Source: DASRJG01 sp032124015 | Lineage (GTDB): Bacteria; Acidobacteriota; Polarisedimenticolia; Polarisedimenticolales; DASRJG01 | Length of the DNA: 64,000 nucleotides | Reading direction: 5' to 3' | Assembly: GCA_032124015.1 (NCBI GenBank) | Contig: JAQBEH010000049.1 | Location: 1-64,000, forward strand | In this document: positions 41,460 to 50,262 of the stretch, in pieces | Layout: the number at the start of each line of letters is the position of its first letter | How positions within the stretch are numbered: the first letter of the stretch is position 1 | Notes under the pieces: generated by a model | The model's input: the letters and a program-made list of their open reading frames with translations, nothing else | The model's database searches: none | Told to the model about the DNA's origin: nothing | Position numbers and translations under genes: made by a program

Positions 41460-42244
41460 CGTGCGTCGCTCCGACGGTGCACGTTCGTCGCCGACGCCTG
41501 GTCCGTGGGGAGGATCACGGTCTCCGCGATATTGACGTGGGGCGGACGGGTCGCGACGTAAACGATGAGCTCGGCCACGTCCTCCGGCCGGAGGGGTGTC
41601 ATGCCGCGATAGACGGCGGAGGCGCGATCGGCGTCGCCGTGAAAACGGACCAGGCTAAACTCCGTCTCAGCGACCATCCCCGGATCGACCGTCGCGACGC
41701 GAACGCCCGTTCCGAGCAGATCGAGCCTCAGGCCTTCGTTCAGGGCCCGGACGGCGTGCTTCGAGGCGCAGTACACGCTTCCTCCCGGGTAGACTTGGCG
41801 GCCGGCGATCGAGCCCAGGTGAATCACGGTTCCCCGGCCTCGCGCCACGAGCAGAGGGACGACCGCGCGGTTGACGTGCAAGACGCCCTTGACGTTGGTG
41901 TCGATCATCTCGTCCCAGTCGTCCCGCGATCCCTCGTGGAGCTTGTCGAGCCCGCGCGAGAGGCCCGCGTTGTTCACGAGAACCTCGACCGCTTTCCACG
42001 ATTCAGGCAGCGCATCGACCGCGGCGGACACCGCGCCGGCCTCTCGCACGTCCAGTGCGAGGAGCCTCACGTCCGACGCCCCGGCCGCGCGAAGCTCGGG
42101 TTCCAGCGCCTTCAGGTGGGGGAGCCGGCGTGCCGCAAGCAGCAGCCTCGCGCCTTCGCCTGCAAACGCGCGGGCGCACGCTGCACCGATGCCGGTGCTG
42201 GCCCCTGTGACGAGAACGACCTGATCGGCGAGCCGCGACGGCAT
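41456..42244 (-). CDS. Short-chain dehydrogenase/reductase (YdfG-like)
   Basis: This 262-residue classical SDR has the cofactor motif VLVTGASTGIGAACARAFAG, NNAGLSRG, the catalytic Ser in IHLGSIAGRQVYPGG and YCASKHA with Tyr and Lys. The strand-2 end LLLAARR suggests NADP. It resembles YdfG/3-hydroxy acid dehydrogenases that reduce aldehydes or oxidize serine and 3-hydroxy acids. The ATG at 42244 has GGGAGGA nine bases upstream. It heads a coupled operon with the VWFA and YyaL genes; a common function is not evident. Confidence 0.88.
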   Translation of the reverse strand: MPSRLADQVVLVTGASTGIGAACARAFAGEGARLLLAARRLPHLKALEPELRAAGASDVRLLALDVREAGAVSAAVDALPESWKAVEVLVNNAGLSRGLDKLHEGSRDDWDEMIDTNVKGVLHVNRAVVPLLVARGRGTVIHLGSIAGRQVYPGGSVYCASKHAVRALNEGLRLDLLGTGVRVATVDPGMVAETEFSLVRFHGDADRASAVYRGMTPLRPEDVAELIVYVATRPPHVNIAETVILPTDQASATNVHRRSDAR

Positions 42245-42359
42245 GGGTGAGTCCTCCCGAGTTGAGCGAGCCAGCTTACCGCAGCTTCGAAACTCGCCGC
42301 CCGGTATGGCCCCGCGTCGTCTTACGGCGTATAAGGGGCGGACCGGAGGGGGAACGGCA

Positions 42360-44486
42360 ATGAAGAGAGCCGTGCTCGCGTGGGGTCTTGCCGCCATCTG
42401 TGCCGCGCCGTGCTACGGCCAGGCGGTTTCGGGCTCCGCGTTCGAGGACCGGAACGCCGACGGCATCCGGGATCCCGGGGAGCCCGCGATCCCGGGCGTG
42501 TCCGTCACGTTGTTCGGAACGCGAGACGTCGGTGGCGCGCTCGAGCAGACGGTGGCCACGGCGGGGGATGGGACGTTCACACTCGCCCCCGGTAACGGCT
42601 GCTACCTTCTCGGCGCCGCCGACCCTGCCGGGTGGAGGCAGTCGTTTGCGCGGTTCGACAGCGTGATCGACAACACGCCCGGCTACACGTTCCCCATCGG
42701 AATTCCACGCTTCGCGAAGTTCGATCAGGCGATCGCCGGGCTGAAGACGGGAAGCTATCGATACACCGCGATGGGGGACAGCATCTCGACCAATTTCAAC
42801 CTCTGCTCGGCGCCCGAGTCGTTCTGGTACAGCAAGCGGATTCGGGAGCGGTTGGCCTGCGCGGCACCCGCCGCGTCGGTCACACTCGATCAGGCGGGGG
42901 TCATCTCGACGCACACCGACGACCTGCTCGTCGACGACACCGCGGACAATAACAACGTCTTCAGGGTGATGGCGCTGAACCCGGCGCCGAAGCTGATCAC
43001 GATTTCGATGATCGGAAACGACATCAAGGACCTCTCGCCCAGCGGGGTCCCGACTCAGGCTCAGATCAATCGCGCCGCCGAGGAAATCCTCGACTCGCGA
43101 CAGAATCTCCAAGAAGCGCTCTCGACGTTGACGTCCAAAAGCCCCGGGACCGATCTGGCTCTGAACACCCTCTACGACAACCTCGCCGACAAGTGCTACA
43201 CGGCGGATTCGACCGCGTTCCATCGGCAGTGGCTGCCGATCGTCAACCGCATCTTGCGCGAGCTGGCCTGGGGGCAGACCCGCCGCGCGTCCATCAACGA
43301 GGTCGCCGCGGAGTTCGCGCACGAAGACCAGAACGTCCAGTGCACGGGTTTCGATCAGATGATCTGCGCCGGCTTCCTGAACTTGGACACGATTCACCCG
43401 AACAACAACGGCTACACGATCCTGCGCGAGAAGGTGTGGGAGGCGAGCGGGGGAATCAATCTGGGACCCAAGGACGCCCTCGGCCGCACCTCGATCGACG
43501 GTGCGGACTACGGCTACCTCAGGCGCGTACGCCGGGTGTTCCCATCGACGTATCAAACCGCGAACGGGGCGACCGTCGCGAATGGGTCGGCCGCGTTCGA
43601 CGACTCCGACGCCGGTGCGACGGCTTCCATTCAACTCGGGCGCGGGCAGGAGGAGTTCCGCCTTTCGGGCTTCCCCGACTTCTACGACGAGGACCAGATC
43701 GTCAAGGTGGTCGCGGGTGTGAGGTATCGAACGTCGGGCACGGTCACGGATGATTTCTACCGCATCGAAGCCTCGCCGACGGGGACGTTCAGGCCGCCTC
43801 CCGGGTATTCGTACACGACCACGAACTGGAACTTCTACACGCCGCTCGTCGGCGGAGGCGGGCCGAACGCTCCCGCGTCGAACGCCGACTACCCGACGGA
43901 GAAGGTCCTCGCACAACCGAACGTCGCCGCGTTGCGCGAGGTGTCCTCCACGCTGACGAAAAATCCCGTACTCGCCGGCGGGGCGGGGGAATACGACTGG
44001 CCGGCGATCAGTCGCGCCGATCTGGCGACGACCGTGTTCCGCGTGGCCTCCGCTCCGGTGGCGAACACCGCCGGAGACCTTTACGAGGTCGAACTCGACG
44101 TGGCGTGGCTGGACCTTTACGGCTGGCAGAAGCCGCGTCCGTCCGAGGTGGCCCACCTCGAGGGACTGAGGCTTGCGGACGGAACGATCGAGTTCTCATT
44201 CGACGCTTTGGGGTCGGCGCAGCGGTACAACCTCTATTTCGGCCGCCTCACATCGCTCCACTCGGGTTCGTACGACCACGGGATCGGCGCCCCCGCCGGT
44301 CCGAGCTGCGCGGCGGCCACCGCCGATGCCGGCGGCGGCCGGCTCACAATCGCCGTCCCTCCCGGACAGCAGCCCGGTGAAGACGTCTACGTGTTGATCA
44401 CCGGGCATGTCGACGAGGTCGAGTCTCCGGCCGGAGCCACAAGCAGCGGGGCCGAGGTCGATCGTCGTCAAAGCGTCTGCAACTAG
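42360..44486 (+). CDS. Secreted SGNH/GDSL hydrolase with SdrD_B-like domain
   Basis: This 708-residue exported protein has a signal peptide (VLAWGLAAICAAPCYG) and an SdrD_B/Cna_B-like repeat with a calcium-loop look (FEDRNADGIRDPGEPAIPGV). An SGNH hydrolase domain follows: block I TAMGDSIST, block III MIGNDIKDL and the terminal Asp-His in LDTIHPNNNGY. The remaining 300 residues are beta-rich with an Fn3-like part (FSFDALGSAQRYNLYFGRLT). It is probably a surface esterase, with a carbohydrate or lipid ester substrate unknown. The ATG at 42360 follows GGAGGGGG. The gene is divergent from the SDR operon. Confidence 0.82.
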   Translation: MKRAVLAWGLAAICAAPCYGQAVSGSAFEDRNADGIRDPGEPAIPGVSVTLFGTRDVGGALEQTVATAGDGTFTLAPGNGCYLLGAADPAGWRQSFARFDSVIDNTPGYTFPIGIPRFAKFDQAIAGLKTGSYRYTAMGDSISTNFNLCSAPESFWYSKRIRERLACAAPAASVTLDQAGVISTHTDDLLVDDTADNNNVFRVMALNPAPKLITISMIGNDIKDLSPSGVPTQAQINRAAEEILDSRQNLQEALSTLTSKSPGTDLALNTLYDNLADKCYTADSTAFHRQWLPIVNRILRELAWGQTRRASINEVAAEFAHEDQNVQCTGFDQMICAGFLNLDTIHPNNNGYTILREKVWEASGGINLGPKDALGRTSIDGADYGYLRRVRRVFPSTYQTANGATVANGSAAFDDSDAGATASIQLGRGQEEFRLSGFPDFYDEDQIVKVVAGVRYRTSGTVTDDFYRIEASPTGTFRPPPGYSYTTTNWNFYTPLVGGGGPNAPASNADYPTEKVLAQPNVAALREVSSTLTKNPVLAGGAGEYDWPAISRADLATTVFRVASAPVANTAGDLYEVELDVAWLDLYGWQKPRPSEVAHLEGLRLADGTIEFSFDALGSAQRYNLYFGRLTSLHSGSYDHGIGAPAGPSCAAATADAGGGRLTIAVPPGQQPGEDVYVLITGHVDEVESPAGATSSGAEVDRRQSVCN

Positions 44487-44552
44487 ACGCGTCACCCCAC
44501 GTATCACACCGCGTCGCGCGCTTTGTTGCGCGCCGCTAAGGAGACATCGTTC

Positions 44553-45350
44553 ATGGGCCAGATGCATGAAGTCGATTACGAGATCTTCGGCGATGCGATG
44601 CAGTACGTCGAAATCGAGCTCGATCCCGGAGAGGCCGCGCTCGCCGAGGCGGGTGGCCTCATGTACATGGAAGACGGCGTGGGGATGGAGACCATCTTTG
44701 GGGATGGTTCCCGCCAGTCGAGCGGCTTCCTCGACGCCCTCGTCGGGGCGGGGAAGCGGTTGCTGACGGGGGAGTCGCTCTTTATGACCGCGTTCATGAA
44801 TCAGGGGCAGGGCAAAAAGAGGCTCGCGTTCGCGGCCCCTTACCCGGGGAAGATCATCCCGGTTCATCTGGCGACGGTCGGCGGCGAGTTGGTTGCCCAG
44901 AAGGACGCGTTTCTGTGCGCCGCCAAGGGCGTGAGCCTCGACATCGCCTTCCAAAAAAAGCTCGGCGTCGGGTTTTTCGGCGGCGAAGGGTTCATCATGC
45001 AGCGCCTCAAAGGCGACGGCTGGTGCTTCTTGAATGCGGGCGGCAATATCCTCGAGCGCGTGCTGGCTCCCGGAGAGTTGCTGCGCGTCGACACGGGCTG
45101 CATCGTCGCCTTCGCGCCGAGCATCTCCTACGACATCGAAATCGTCAGCGGCGTGAAGTCGGTTCTGTTCGGCGGCGAAGGTTTGTTCTGGGCGACCCTC
45201 CGCGGGCCCGGAAAGATCTGGCTGCAGTCGCTGCCGCTGTCGCGCATGGCGCAACGGATCTACGCGGCGGTCCCGCAGGCTGGGCGGCGCGGGCGTGAAG
45301 AGGGCTCGGTGCTGGGCGGACTCGGGCGAATTCTCGACGGGAAGAGCTAG
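44553..45350 (+). CDS. AIM24/TIGR00266 family protein
   Basis: This 265-residue protein has the family pattern: MHEVDYEIFGDAMQYVEIEL at the start, GEAALAEAGGLMYMEDGV, LAFAAPYPGKIIPVHL, CAAKGVSLDIAFQKKLGVGF and a C-terminal tail LGGLGRILDGKS. It folds as a beta-prism-like double-stranded barrel. The function in bacteria is unknown; AIM24 acts in mitochondrial inner-membrane organisation in yeast. The ATG at 44553 has AAGGAG nine bases upstream. It is convergent with hemY (four-base overlap). Confidence 0.88.
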   Translation: MGQMHEVDYEIFGDAMQYVEIELDPGEAALAEAGGLMYMEDGVGMETIFGDGSRQSSGFLDALVGAGKRLLTGESLFMTAFMNQGQGKKRLAFAAPYPGKIIPVHLATVGGELVAQKDAFLCAAKGVSLDIAFQKKLGVGFFGGEGFIMQRLKGDGWCFLNAGGNILERVLAPGELLRVDTGCIVAFAPSISYDIEIVSGVKSVLFGGEGLFWATLRGPGKIWLQSLPLSRMAQRIYAAVPQAGRRGREEGSVLGGLGRILDGKS

Positions 45351-46720
45351 CGCAGAAAGGCCGCGACGCTCGAAGCGACCGTCGGCGCATCGGCGAGGCA
45401 CGAGTTGATGGCGATGCCGCGGTAGGAGTTGCCCGCGAGGAACAGTCCGGGAAGCCTGGCAAGGCGCGCGTTGATCGCAGCCAGCCGATCCGCGTGGCCG
45501 AGCACGTACTGCGGGATTGCGCGCGCGTGCCGGATCACCAGCGAGAATCGCGGGTCGCCCCGCACGCCGGCGAATTCCCGGAGAGTGGAAACCGCGGCGT
45601 CGATAAGGGTCTGGTCGGTCGCCTGAACGGCCGAGGGGTCCCGCGCCCCGCCGAGCATGACGGTTGCCAGGACATGGCCTTCCGGGGCGCGGCGCGGGAA
45701 AATGTTCGAGGGGAGCAGGACCCCCAGGACAGAAGCGCTCTCCCCTCGCGGGATGAGAAAGCCGAATCCGGCAAGTCCCTTCGCGTCCTCGCGAGTGAAC
45801 CCCAGGTGCAAAACCGCGACCGGTACCGTGGGTATTCCGCCGACCTGTGTCGATAACGGGGCGTCGAGGTCCGAAAGAAGCGGTGACGCGAACCAGGAGG
45901 GGCACGCGACGATCACCGCGGAAGCGTCGAGAGACGGCGCGCCGTCGACGGCGACTCGAAAGCCGCCTTGGCTCAGGCGTTCGATGGCCGTCACCCGAGC
46001 ACCCACGCGAAGCCGCGAGCCGAGCGCCGCGGTCAGGGCCGCCGGCAACTCGGAGAGGCCGTCGGGAAACGAGGTCAGACGCCCCTTGGGGCCCGTGGCG
46101 CCTCCCCCGGCGCCGCGCCTGGCGATCATCCCGCGCACGAGGCCGCCATGATCGCGTTCGAGCGCCGCGAGCTTGGGAAGTGCCGATCGCAGGGAGAGCG
46201 TGTCGGCGTTCCCGGCCCAGATGCCGGTGACGAGCGCGTCGACGAGCACCGCGGCGGCCTCGCGGCCGATCCGGCGCTGAGCAAAGTCGAAGACCGACTC
46301 GTCCTCGCCCGAGCGCCGGGGCGGCACGAGCGGCTCGCCGAAAACGCGCAGCCTCCCTCGAAGAGTCAACACGTCCGAAACGAGGAACGAAAAAGGTCCG
46401 GAGGGAAGCTCGCGCAGTTTCCCCTTGCGGACGATGAAGCGGCGCTCGGCGTGCTCGTTCGCCGGCGTCAAGCGCGGGCCCAATCCGAGGCGGCGGCAGG
46501 CGTCGAGCGTTGCCGGGACGTCGTCCAGGAACCCGGTCGGTCCCCACTCGCAGACGTAGCCGTCACGGCGGTCGGTGCGGATGTTGCCCCCGGCGTGAGG
46601 CGCTGCTTCGAGCACGTGCACGCCGACGCCGTCGGGGAGGAGGCCGGGGCGGGTGAGAAGCTCCCACCCGATCGCGAGTCCGGCGATCCCGCCGCCGACG
46701 ACCACCACGTCTTGTGCCAT
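45347..46720 (-). CDS. hemY: Protoporphyrinogen oxidase (HemY type)
   Basis: This 457-residue FAD enzyme oxidizes protoporphyrinogen IX (or coproporphyrinogen III in the CPD pathway). It has the N-terminal dinucleotide-binding VVVVGGGIAGLAIGWEL, a second segment LEAAPHAGGNIRTDRRDGYV, GPTGFLDD, and the C-terminal FAD motif GLFLAGNSYRGIAINSCLAD. The ATG at 46720 has GGGAGG seven bases upstream. It is separated from hemE by the arsenic operon and a methyltransferase gene. HemY needs oxygen or an acceptor, which matters in a partly anaerobic lineage. Confidence 0.9.
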   Translation of the reverse strand: MAQDVVVVGGGIAGLAIGWELLTRPGLLPDGVGVHVLEAAPHAGGNIRTDRRDGYVCEWGPTGFLDDVPATLDACRRLGLGPRLTPANEHAERRFIVRKGKLRELPSGPFSFLVSDVLTLRGRLRVFGEPLVPPRRSGEDESVFDFAQRRIGREAAAVLVDALVTGIWAGNADTLSLRSALPKLAALERDHGGLVRGMIARRGAGGGATGPKGRLTSFPDGLSELPAALTAALGSRLRVGARVTAIERLSQGGFRVAVDGAPSLDASAVIVACPSWFASPLLSDLDAPLSTQVGGIPTVPVAVLHLGFTREDAKGLAGFGFLIPRGESASVLGVLLPSNIFPRRAPEGHVLATVMLGGARDPSAVQATDQTLIDAAVSTLREFAGVRGDPRFSLVIRHARAIPQYVLGHADRLAAINARLARLPGLFLAGNSYRGIAINSCLADAPTVASSVAAFLR

Positions 46721-46794
46721 GAGAACCTCCCGGAGTGCGCCACGATATCGGACGGCTCGCGCGACCCGCCAACCCATCGTGGACGAAATGCGAC

Positions 46795-46826
46795 TTGACA
46801 GTCGTTTAGTTGTATCGTACAAGTAA
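46795..46826 (+). promoter_or_regulatory. Predicted marR-arsM promoter with overlapping palindromic operator
   Basis: A perfect TTGACA at 46795-46800 is followed after 17 bases by TACAAG at 46818-46823. An inverted repeat TTGTA-TCG-TACAA at 46810-46822, extended on both sides by TTA/TAA with one mismatch, covers the -10 region. This is the place and shape expected for an autoregulating MarR operator. The palindrome is seen directly; binding is inference. Confidence 0.65.
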
Positions 46827-46830
46827 TGGC

Positions 46831-47352
46831 ATGAGCCCCTCCGCAACCGACGCCCGCCGCCTTCGCGATGCGATCCGAGCGTTGGTGCGGCGCTTTGCGA
46901 TCTCGGAGCGCGCCGATGTCGCGTGCTGCGGCATGACGGTCGCGCAGGCCGCGACGCTCGAAACCCTCGCGACCGAGGGGCCCATGCGCTTCGGAGACCT
47001 GGGCGCCCGGCTGGGCATCGCTCCGAGCACGTTGACGCGCAATCTGTTGAGGCTGGAAGAGCGCGGCCTCGTCAAACGCGCTGCCGACCGCGCGGACGCC
47101 CGGGCGTTTCGCGCGGCGCTCACCCCGGCGGGGGAGCGCGCGGCCGCCGATGTCTTGCGCCAGGACGAGGCCTTCGCGGCGAGCATCCTGTCGAGGCTGC
47201 CCGCCGGCTCGCGTCATGGAACGGTCGATGCCGTCGTCAACCTCCTGGTCGCCGTGCGCGACGCGACGGAGTCTTGTTGCCCTGGAGCTTTCGATCATTT
47301 AATGAGCGGCATCCCGCGTGCCGGGACCGCCGCCTCGAGGAGAACGTCATGA
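46831..47352 (+). CDS. MarR-family transcriptional regulator with vicinal Cys pairs (probable arsenic sensor)
   Basis: This 173-residue winged-helix regulator has the MarR helix-turn-helix (MRFGDLGARLGIAPSTLTRN, LLRLEERGLVKRAADRADAR). Two vicinal cysteine pairs, Cys32-Cys33 in VACCGMTVAQA and Cys149-Cys150 in ESCCPGAF, could bind As(III). The next gene is arsenite methyltransferase, with a four-base overlap. I start at the ATG at 46831, just downstream of the palindromic operator; this leaves a very short leader. Sensing of arsenite is inferred from cysteines and context. Confidence 0.85.
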   Translation: MSPSATDARRLRDAIRALVRRFAISERADVACCGMTVAQAATLETLATEGPMRFGDLGARLGIAPSTLTRNLLRLEERGLVKRAADRADARAFRAALTPAGERAAADVLRQDEAFAASILSRLPAGSRHGTVDAVVNLLVAVRDATESCCPGAFDHLMSGIPRAGTAASRRTS

Positions 47353-48161
47353 GCGATCCGACCCGCGCCACAATCGTCGACATCGTCAAAGAGCGTTACG
47401 GCGCCATCGCCGAGGGAAAGCAATTCGGCACCTGCTGCGGCGGAGCCGGGAGCGAGCAACTCGCCATCGGAATGGGTTATGACGCGGCGGATCTCGCGGT
47501 CCTCCCCGACGACGCGAATCTGGGGCTGGGGTGTGGAGCTCCGGTCGGCCACCTCAAGCTTCAACCCGGCGAGACCGTGGTTGATCTCGGTTCGGGTGCG
47601 GGGATCGACGCCTTCCTCGCGGCGCGTGAGGTCGGGTCCGAAGGCAAGGTCATCGGCGTCGACATGACACCGTCGATGCTCGCCAAGGCGCGGGCGAACG
47701 CGACTCGTGCCGGGATCACGCAAGTCGAATTCCGCGAAGGCCGCCTCGAGGCGCTCCCCGTCGCCGATGCCAGCGTCGATGCGGTGACGAGCAATTGCGT
47801 CATCAACCTCGTCCCCGACAAAGCCGTCGTCTTCCGCGAGATCTCGCGGATTCTGAAAGTCGGCGGGCGCATGGCCATCTCCGACATCGTGCTCGACGCA
47901 ACGCTCCCCGAGGCGGTCGTAAAGGACGTGTACGCCTACGTCGGCTGCATCTCCGGCGCCATCCTCCGCGAAGAGTACCTCGCCATGCTGCGCGAGGCCG
48001 GCTTCGACCGCGTCACCATCGCGAAGGACATCGACTACCTCGCGGCGGCCGGCGACACGCTCGACGATCCCGTGGCCGAAACGCTCCGCAAGAACGGCCT
48101 GTCCATGGCGGACATCGCCGGAAAGGTCCGCTCGATCACGTTCACGGCCGTCAAACTCTGA
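47349..48161 (+). CDS. arsM: Arsenite methyltransferase
   Basis: This 270-residue SAM-dependent enzyme methylates As(III), giving methylated and finally volatile arsenicals. It shows the ArsM pattern: KERYGAIAEGKQFGTCCGG, LGLGCGAPVGHLKLQPGETV, the SAM loop VVDLGSGAGIDAFLAAREVG, the Cys in SNCVINLVPDK and the third in YVGCISGA. These are the cysteines that bind arsenic in the family. GGAG lies six bases before the ATG at 47349. It is co-translated with the MarR regulator. No arsR, acr3 or arsC genes are next to it. Confidence 0.95.
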   Translation: MSDPTRATIVDIVKERYGAIAEGKQFGTCCGGAGSEQLAIGMGYDAADLAVLPDDANLGLGCGAPVGHLKLQPGETVVDLGSGAGIDAFLAAREVGSEGKVIGVDMTPSMLAKARANATRAGITQVEFREGRLEALPVADASVDAVTSNCVINLVPDKAVVFREISRILKVGGRMAISDIVLDATLPEAVVKDVYAYVGCISGAILREEYLAMLREAGFDRVTIAKDIDYLAAAGDTLDDPVAETLRKNGLSMADIAGKVRSITFTAVKL

Positions 48162-48280
48162 GGCGGTCGCGTTGCGGGGGCGGTGCTAATCTCTCGCCCC
48201 ACGCGACGCAACTTCAAGGACCCGAGCGCGCCCGAGGTTCTGGCGCTCGCGATCGGGTCGGCGTGGGTTTGGAGCCGGTC

Positions 48281-49039
48281 TCACGATCTCCGACGGAGAA
48301 CATACAGTCGCCCGAATCCCAGTGCGGGGTGGCGCTCCGCGATCGATTCGAACGACCCGGTATCCATCAGTTGCGCGTGGAGGGACTCCTCGAATCGGCG
48401 AACGTCGAACCCAAGATGCTCGGCCCAGCCGTGCCTCGGAGGTTCGCGGAACCGCTCGAGATCTCCACCGCGAAGGAGTGCGCGCACGTAGGGTCCCTGC
48501 GGACGCCCGCGAAAAAAGCCTTCGTAGGATTGCCGCATCAGTATCTTTCGACCGAAGAACTTCAGCACGCCGTGAACGCCTACCTCGTTCGGCACGCTGA
48601 TCATGAGGTAGCCGCCGACCCGGGTTGCCCGCGAGAGCTTGGCGAGTGCCGTCCGGTAGTTCCCCACATGCTCCACCGTTTCGAGACACAACACGACGTC
48701 GAACTCCAAGGGAGGCTCGTCTCCCGGGAGGTCGAGGTCGAACTGTTCGAACCGCGCCCCCGCGATGCGACGCTTTTGCGCTGCGTCGATGTAACCCGCG
48801 GCGTGGTCGAAGCCCCACAGTTCCCAACCGGGGTAGGGGAAGCGCGCAGCGCGAAGCTCGGAGAGGATGAATCCGTTCGAACAGCCGAAATCGGCCAGCC
48901 GCCCGGAGGGGCCGATTGCAGTACGACGAAGCGCCCCGAGTATGGCGCGCAAGCGGGCCCTGTGAATGAGCGCCCGCAGCGAGAGCCCGCGGTAACTCTT
49001 CTCGTGGTCGACCGGGCCTTGGCTGGGGGACTTCGGCAT
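48281..49039 (-). CDS. Class I SAM-dependent methyltransferase
   Basis: This 252-residue methyltransferase has the SAM motif RLADFGCSNGFILSELRAAR, a YPGWELWGFDHAAGYIDAAQ segment, and VVLCLETVEHVGNYRTALAK, as in Methyltransf_11/UbiG-like enzymes. The stretch EKSYRGLSLRALIHRARLRA before it is not diagnostic. The substrate is unknown; similar proteins act in polysaccharide or lipid modification. I start at the ATG at 49039; a longer frame to 49129 has no support. It lies downstream of hemE on the same strand. Confidence 0.75.
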   Translation of the reverse strand: MPKSPSQGPVDHEKSYRGLSLRALIHRARLRAILGALRRTAIGPSGRLADFGCSNGFILSELRAARFPYPGWELWGFDHAAGYIDAAQKRRIAGARFEQFDLDLPGDEPPLEFDVVLCLETVEHVGNYRTALAKLSRATRVGGYLMISVPNEVGVHGVLKFFGRKILMRQSYEGFFRGRPQGPYVRALLRGGDLERFREPPRHGWAEHLGFDVRRFEESLHAQLMDTGSFESIAERHPALGFGRLYVLRRRS

Positions 49040-49141
49040 CCCTAGGCGCCAAGCACGCGCACGACGATTCCCGCGCCCACGCGCGTCACGGCCGCGCGAT
49101 TCCTTTCCCCGGACCGTTGGCCCGTTCAAGGGTCATCGTCC

Positions 49142-49192
49142 TTAGCCGAAGGTCAACAACGCGAGGACGGTGAGAACCGCTGCGAATCTCAT
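49142..49192 (-). CDS. Very small hydrophobic ORF (16 residues)
   Basis: Between hemE and the methyltransferase gene, the minus strand encodes MRFAAVLTVLALLTFG, then TAA, preceded by a strong GGGAGGG eight bases before the ATG. The peptide looks like the first half of a signal peptide or a single short membrane segment. It could be a real micropeptide, a leader peptide for the gene downstream, or a decayed start of a small exported protein. It is too short for homology judgement. Confidence 0.4.
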   Translation of the reverse strand: MRFAAVLTVLALLTFG

Positions 49193-49230
49193 GGCATGAC
49201 CCTCCCGGAGAGGCGGCCGGAGTGGCGGTA

Positions 49231-50259
49231 CTAGATCCGAAAGCTCTTCACCGTCTCGACGAACGCGATCGCGTTGTCGACCGGGGTCTCGGGAAAGATG
49301 CCGTGGCCGAGGTTGGCGATGTGGCCGGGTAGACCGGCGCCGTCTTCGAGCATCGCAAGTGTGCGGCGGCGCACCGTTGCGACATCGGCGAGGAGAACGC
49401 ACGGGTCGAGGTTTCCCTGCAACGCAAACCCGCCGCCTACGGCGCGTGACGCGTCCGCCAGACTCCTGCGCCAGTCGGCGCCGAGCACGTCCGCGCCGCA
49501 TTGTGCGACTTCGCGGGCCGCGTGCGCCGCATCGAGGGCGAAGTAGATCGTGGGGACGCCCTCCGCCCGGACCGCTTCGAGCACGCGCTTCACGTAGGGG
49601 AGGGAGAACGCCGCATAGTCCTCGGCCGAGACCAGTCCCGCCCAGGTGTCGAACAATTGGATCGCCTGGGCTCCCGCTCGCACTTGGGCGACGAGATAGC
49701 GAATGGTCGTTAGCGTCGTTTTGTCGAGCAGGGCATGGGCGACGTCGGGGGCGGCGTAGAGCATCCGCTTCCATTTCCCGAACGACCGGGACCCTTCCCC
49801 CTCGACGAGATACGCGGCGAGCGTGAACGGCGCGGCGCCAAAGCCGATCAACGGGACGCGCCCCGCAAGCTCACGGCGAAGGATCCGGATCGTCTCGTAG
49901 ACGAAAGGAACCTCCTGTTCGATCTCGGGAACGACGAGGCGGGCGACATCGTCGGCTGAGCGCACGGGCGGGTCGACGACCGGCCCCGGATTGAAGTCGA
50001 GGTTCAAACCCATCGCCGGTGCGGGAATGAGAATGTCCGAAAAGAGGATTGCGGCGTCGACGCCAAGCCTGTCGATCGGCTGAATGGTCACCTGGGCCGC
50101 AAGCTCTGGGGTCCGGCACAGCGTCAGGAAGTCGACTTTTCTTCTGACCTCGCGGTACTCGGGGAGGTAACGGCCGGCCTGGCGCATGAGCCACACCGGA
50201 GGACGCGACCCTCGTTCGCCCCGGCAAGCTCGGAGGAAAAGATCGGTGTCGTGTTTCAT
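49231..50259 (-). CDS. hemE: Uroporphyrinogen decarboxylase
   Basis: This 342-residue enzyme decarboxylates the four acetate groups of uroporphyrinogen III to give coproporphyrinogen III. Both hallmarks are present: VWLMRQAGRYLPEYREVR near residue 25 and, at the end, IANLGHGIFPETPV. The substrate Asp lies in ILFSDILIPAPAMG. Length is standard. The start is three bases after the stop of the acyl-CoA dehydrogenase gene, so they share a transcript. Confidence 0.97.
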   Translation of the reverse strand: MKHDTDLFLRACRGERGSRPPVWLMRQAGRYLPEYREVRRKVDFLTLCRTPELAAQVTIQPIDRLGVDAAILFSDILIPAPAMGLNLDFNPGPVVDPPVRSADDVARLVVPEIEQEVPFVYETIRILRRELAGRVPLIGFGAAPFTLAAYLVEGEGSRSFGKWKRMLYAAPDVAHALLDKTTLTTIRYLVAQVRAGAQAIQLFDTWAGLVSAEDYAAFSLPYVKRVLEAVRAEGVPTIYFALDAAHAAREVAQCGADVLGADWRRSLADASRAVGGGFALQGNLDPCVLLADVATVRRRTLAMLEDGAGLPGHIANLGHGIFPETPVDNAIAFVETVKSFRI

Positions 50260-50262
50260 GCG

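Noticed and set aside
39456..41561. 701-codon plus-strand open frame antisense to the VWFA gene
   Set aside because: The minus-strand gene has a signal peptide, family motifs and coupled neighbours; the plus frame is a compositional shadow.
44196..46547. 783-codon minus-strand frame across the SGNH, AIM24 and hemY genes
   Set aside because: It crosses genes on both strands, and its hemY part is out of frame with the recognised FAD motifs.
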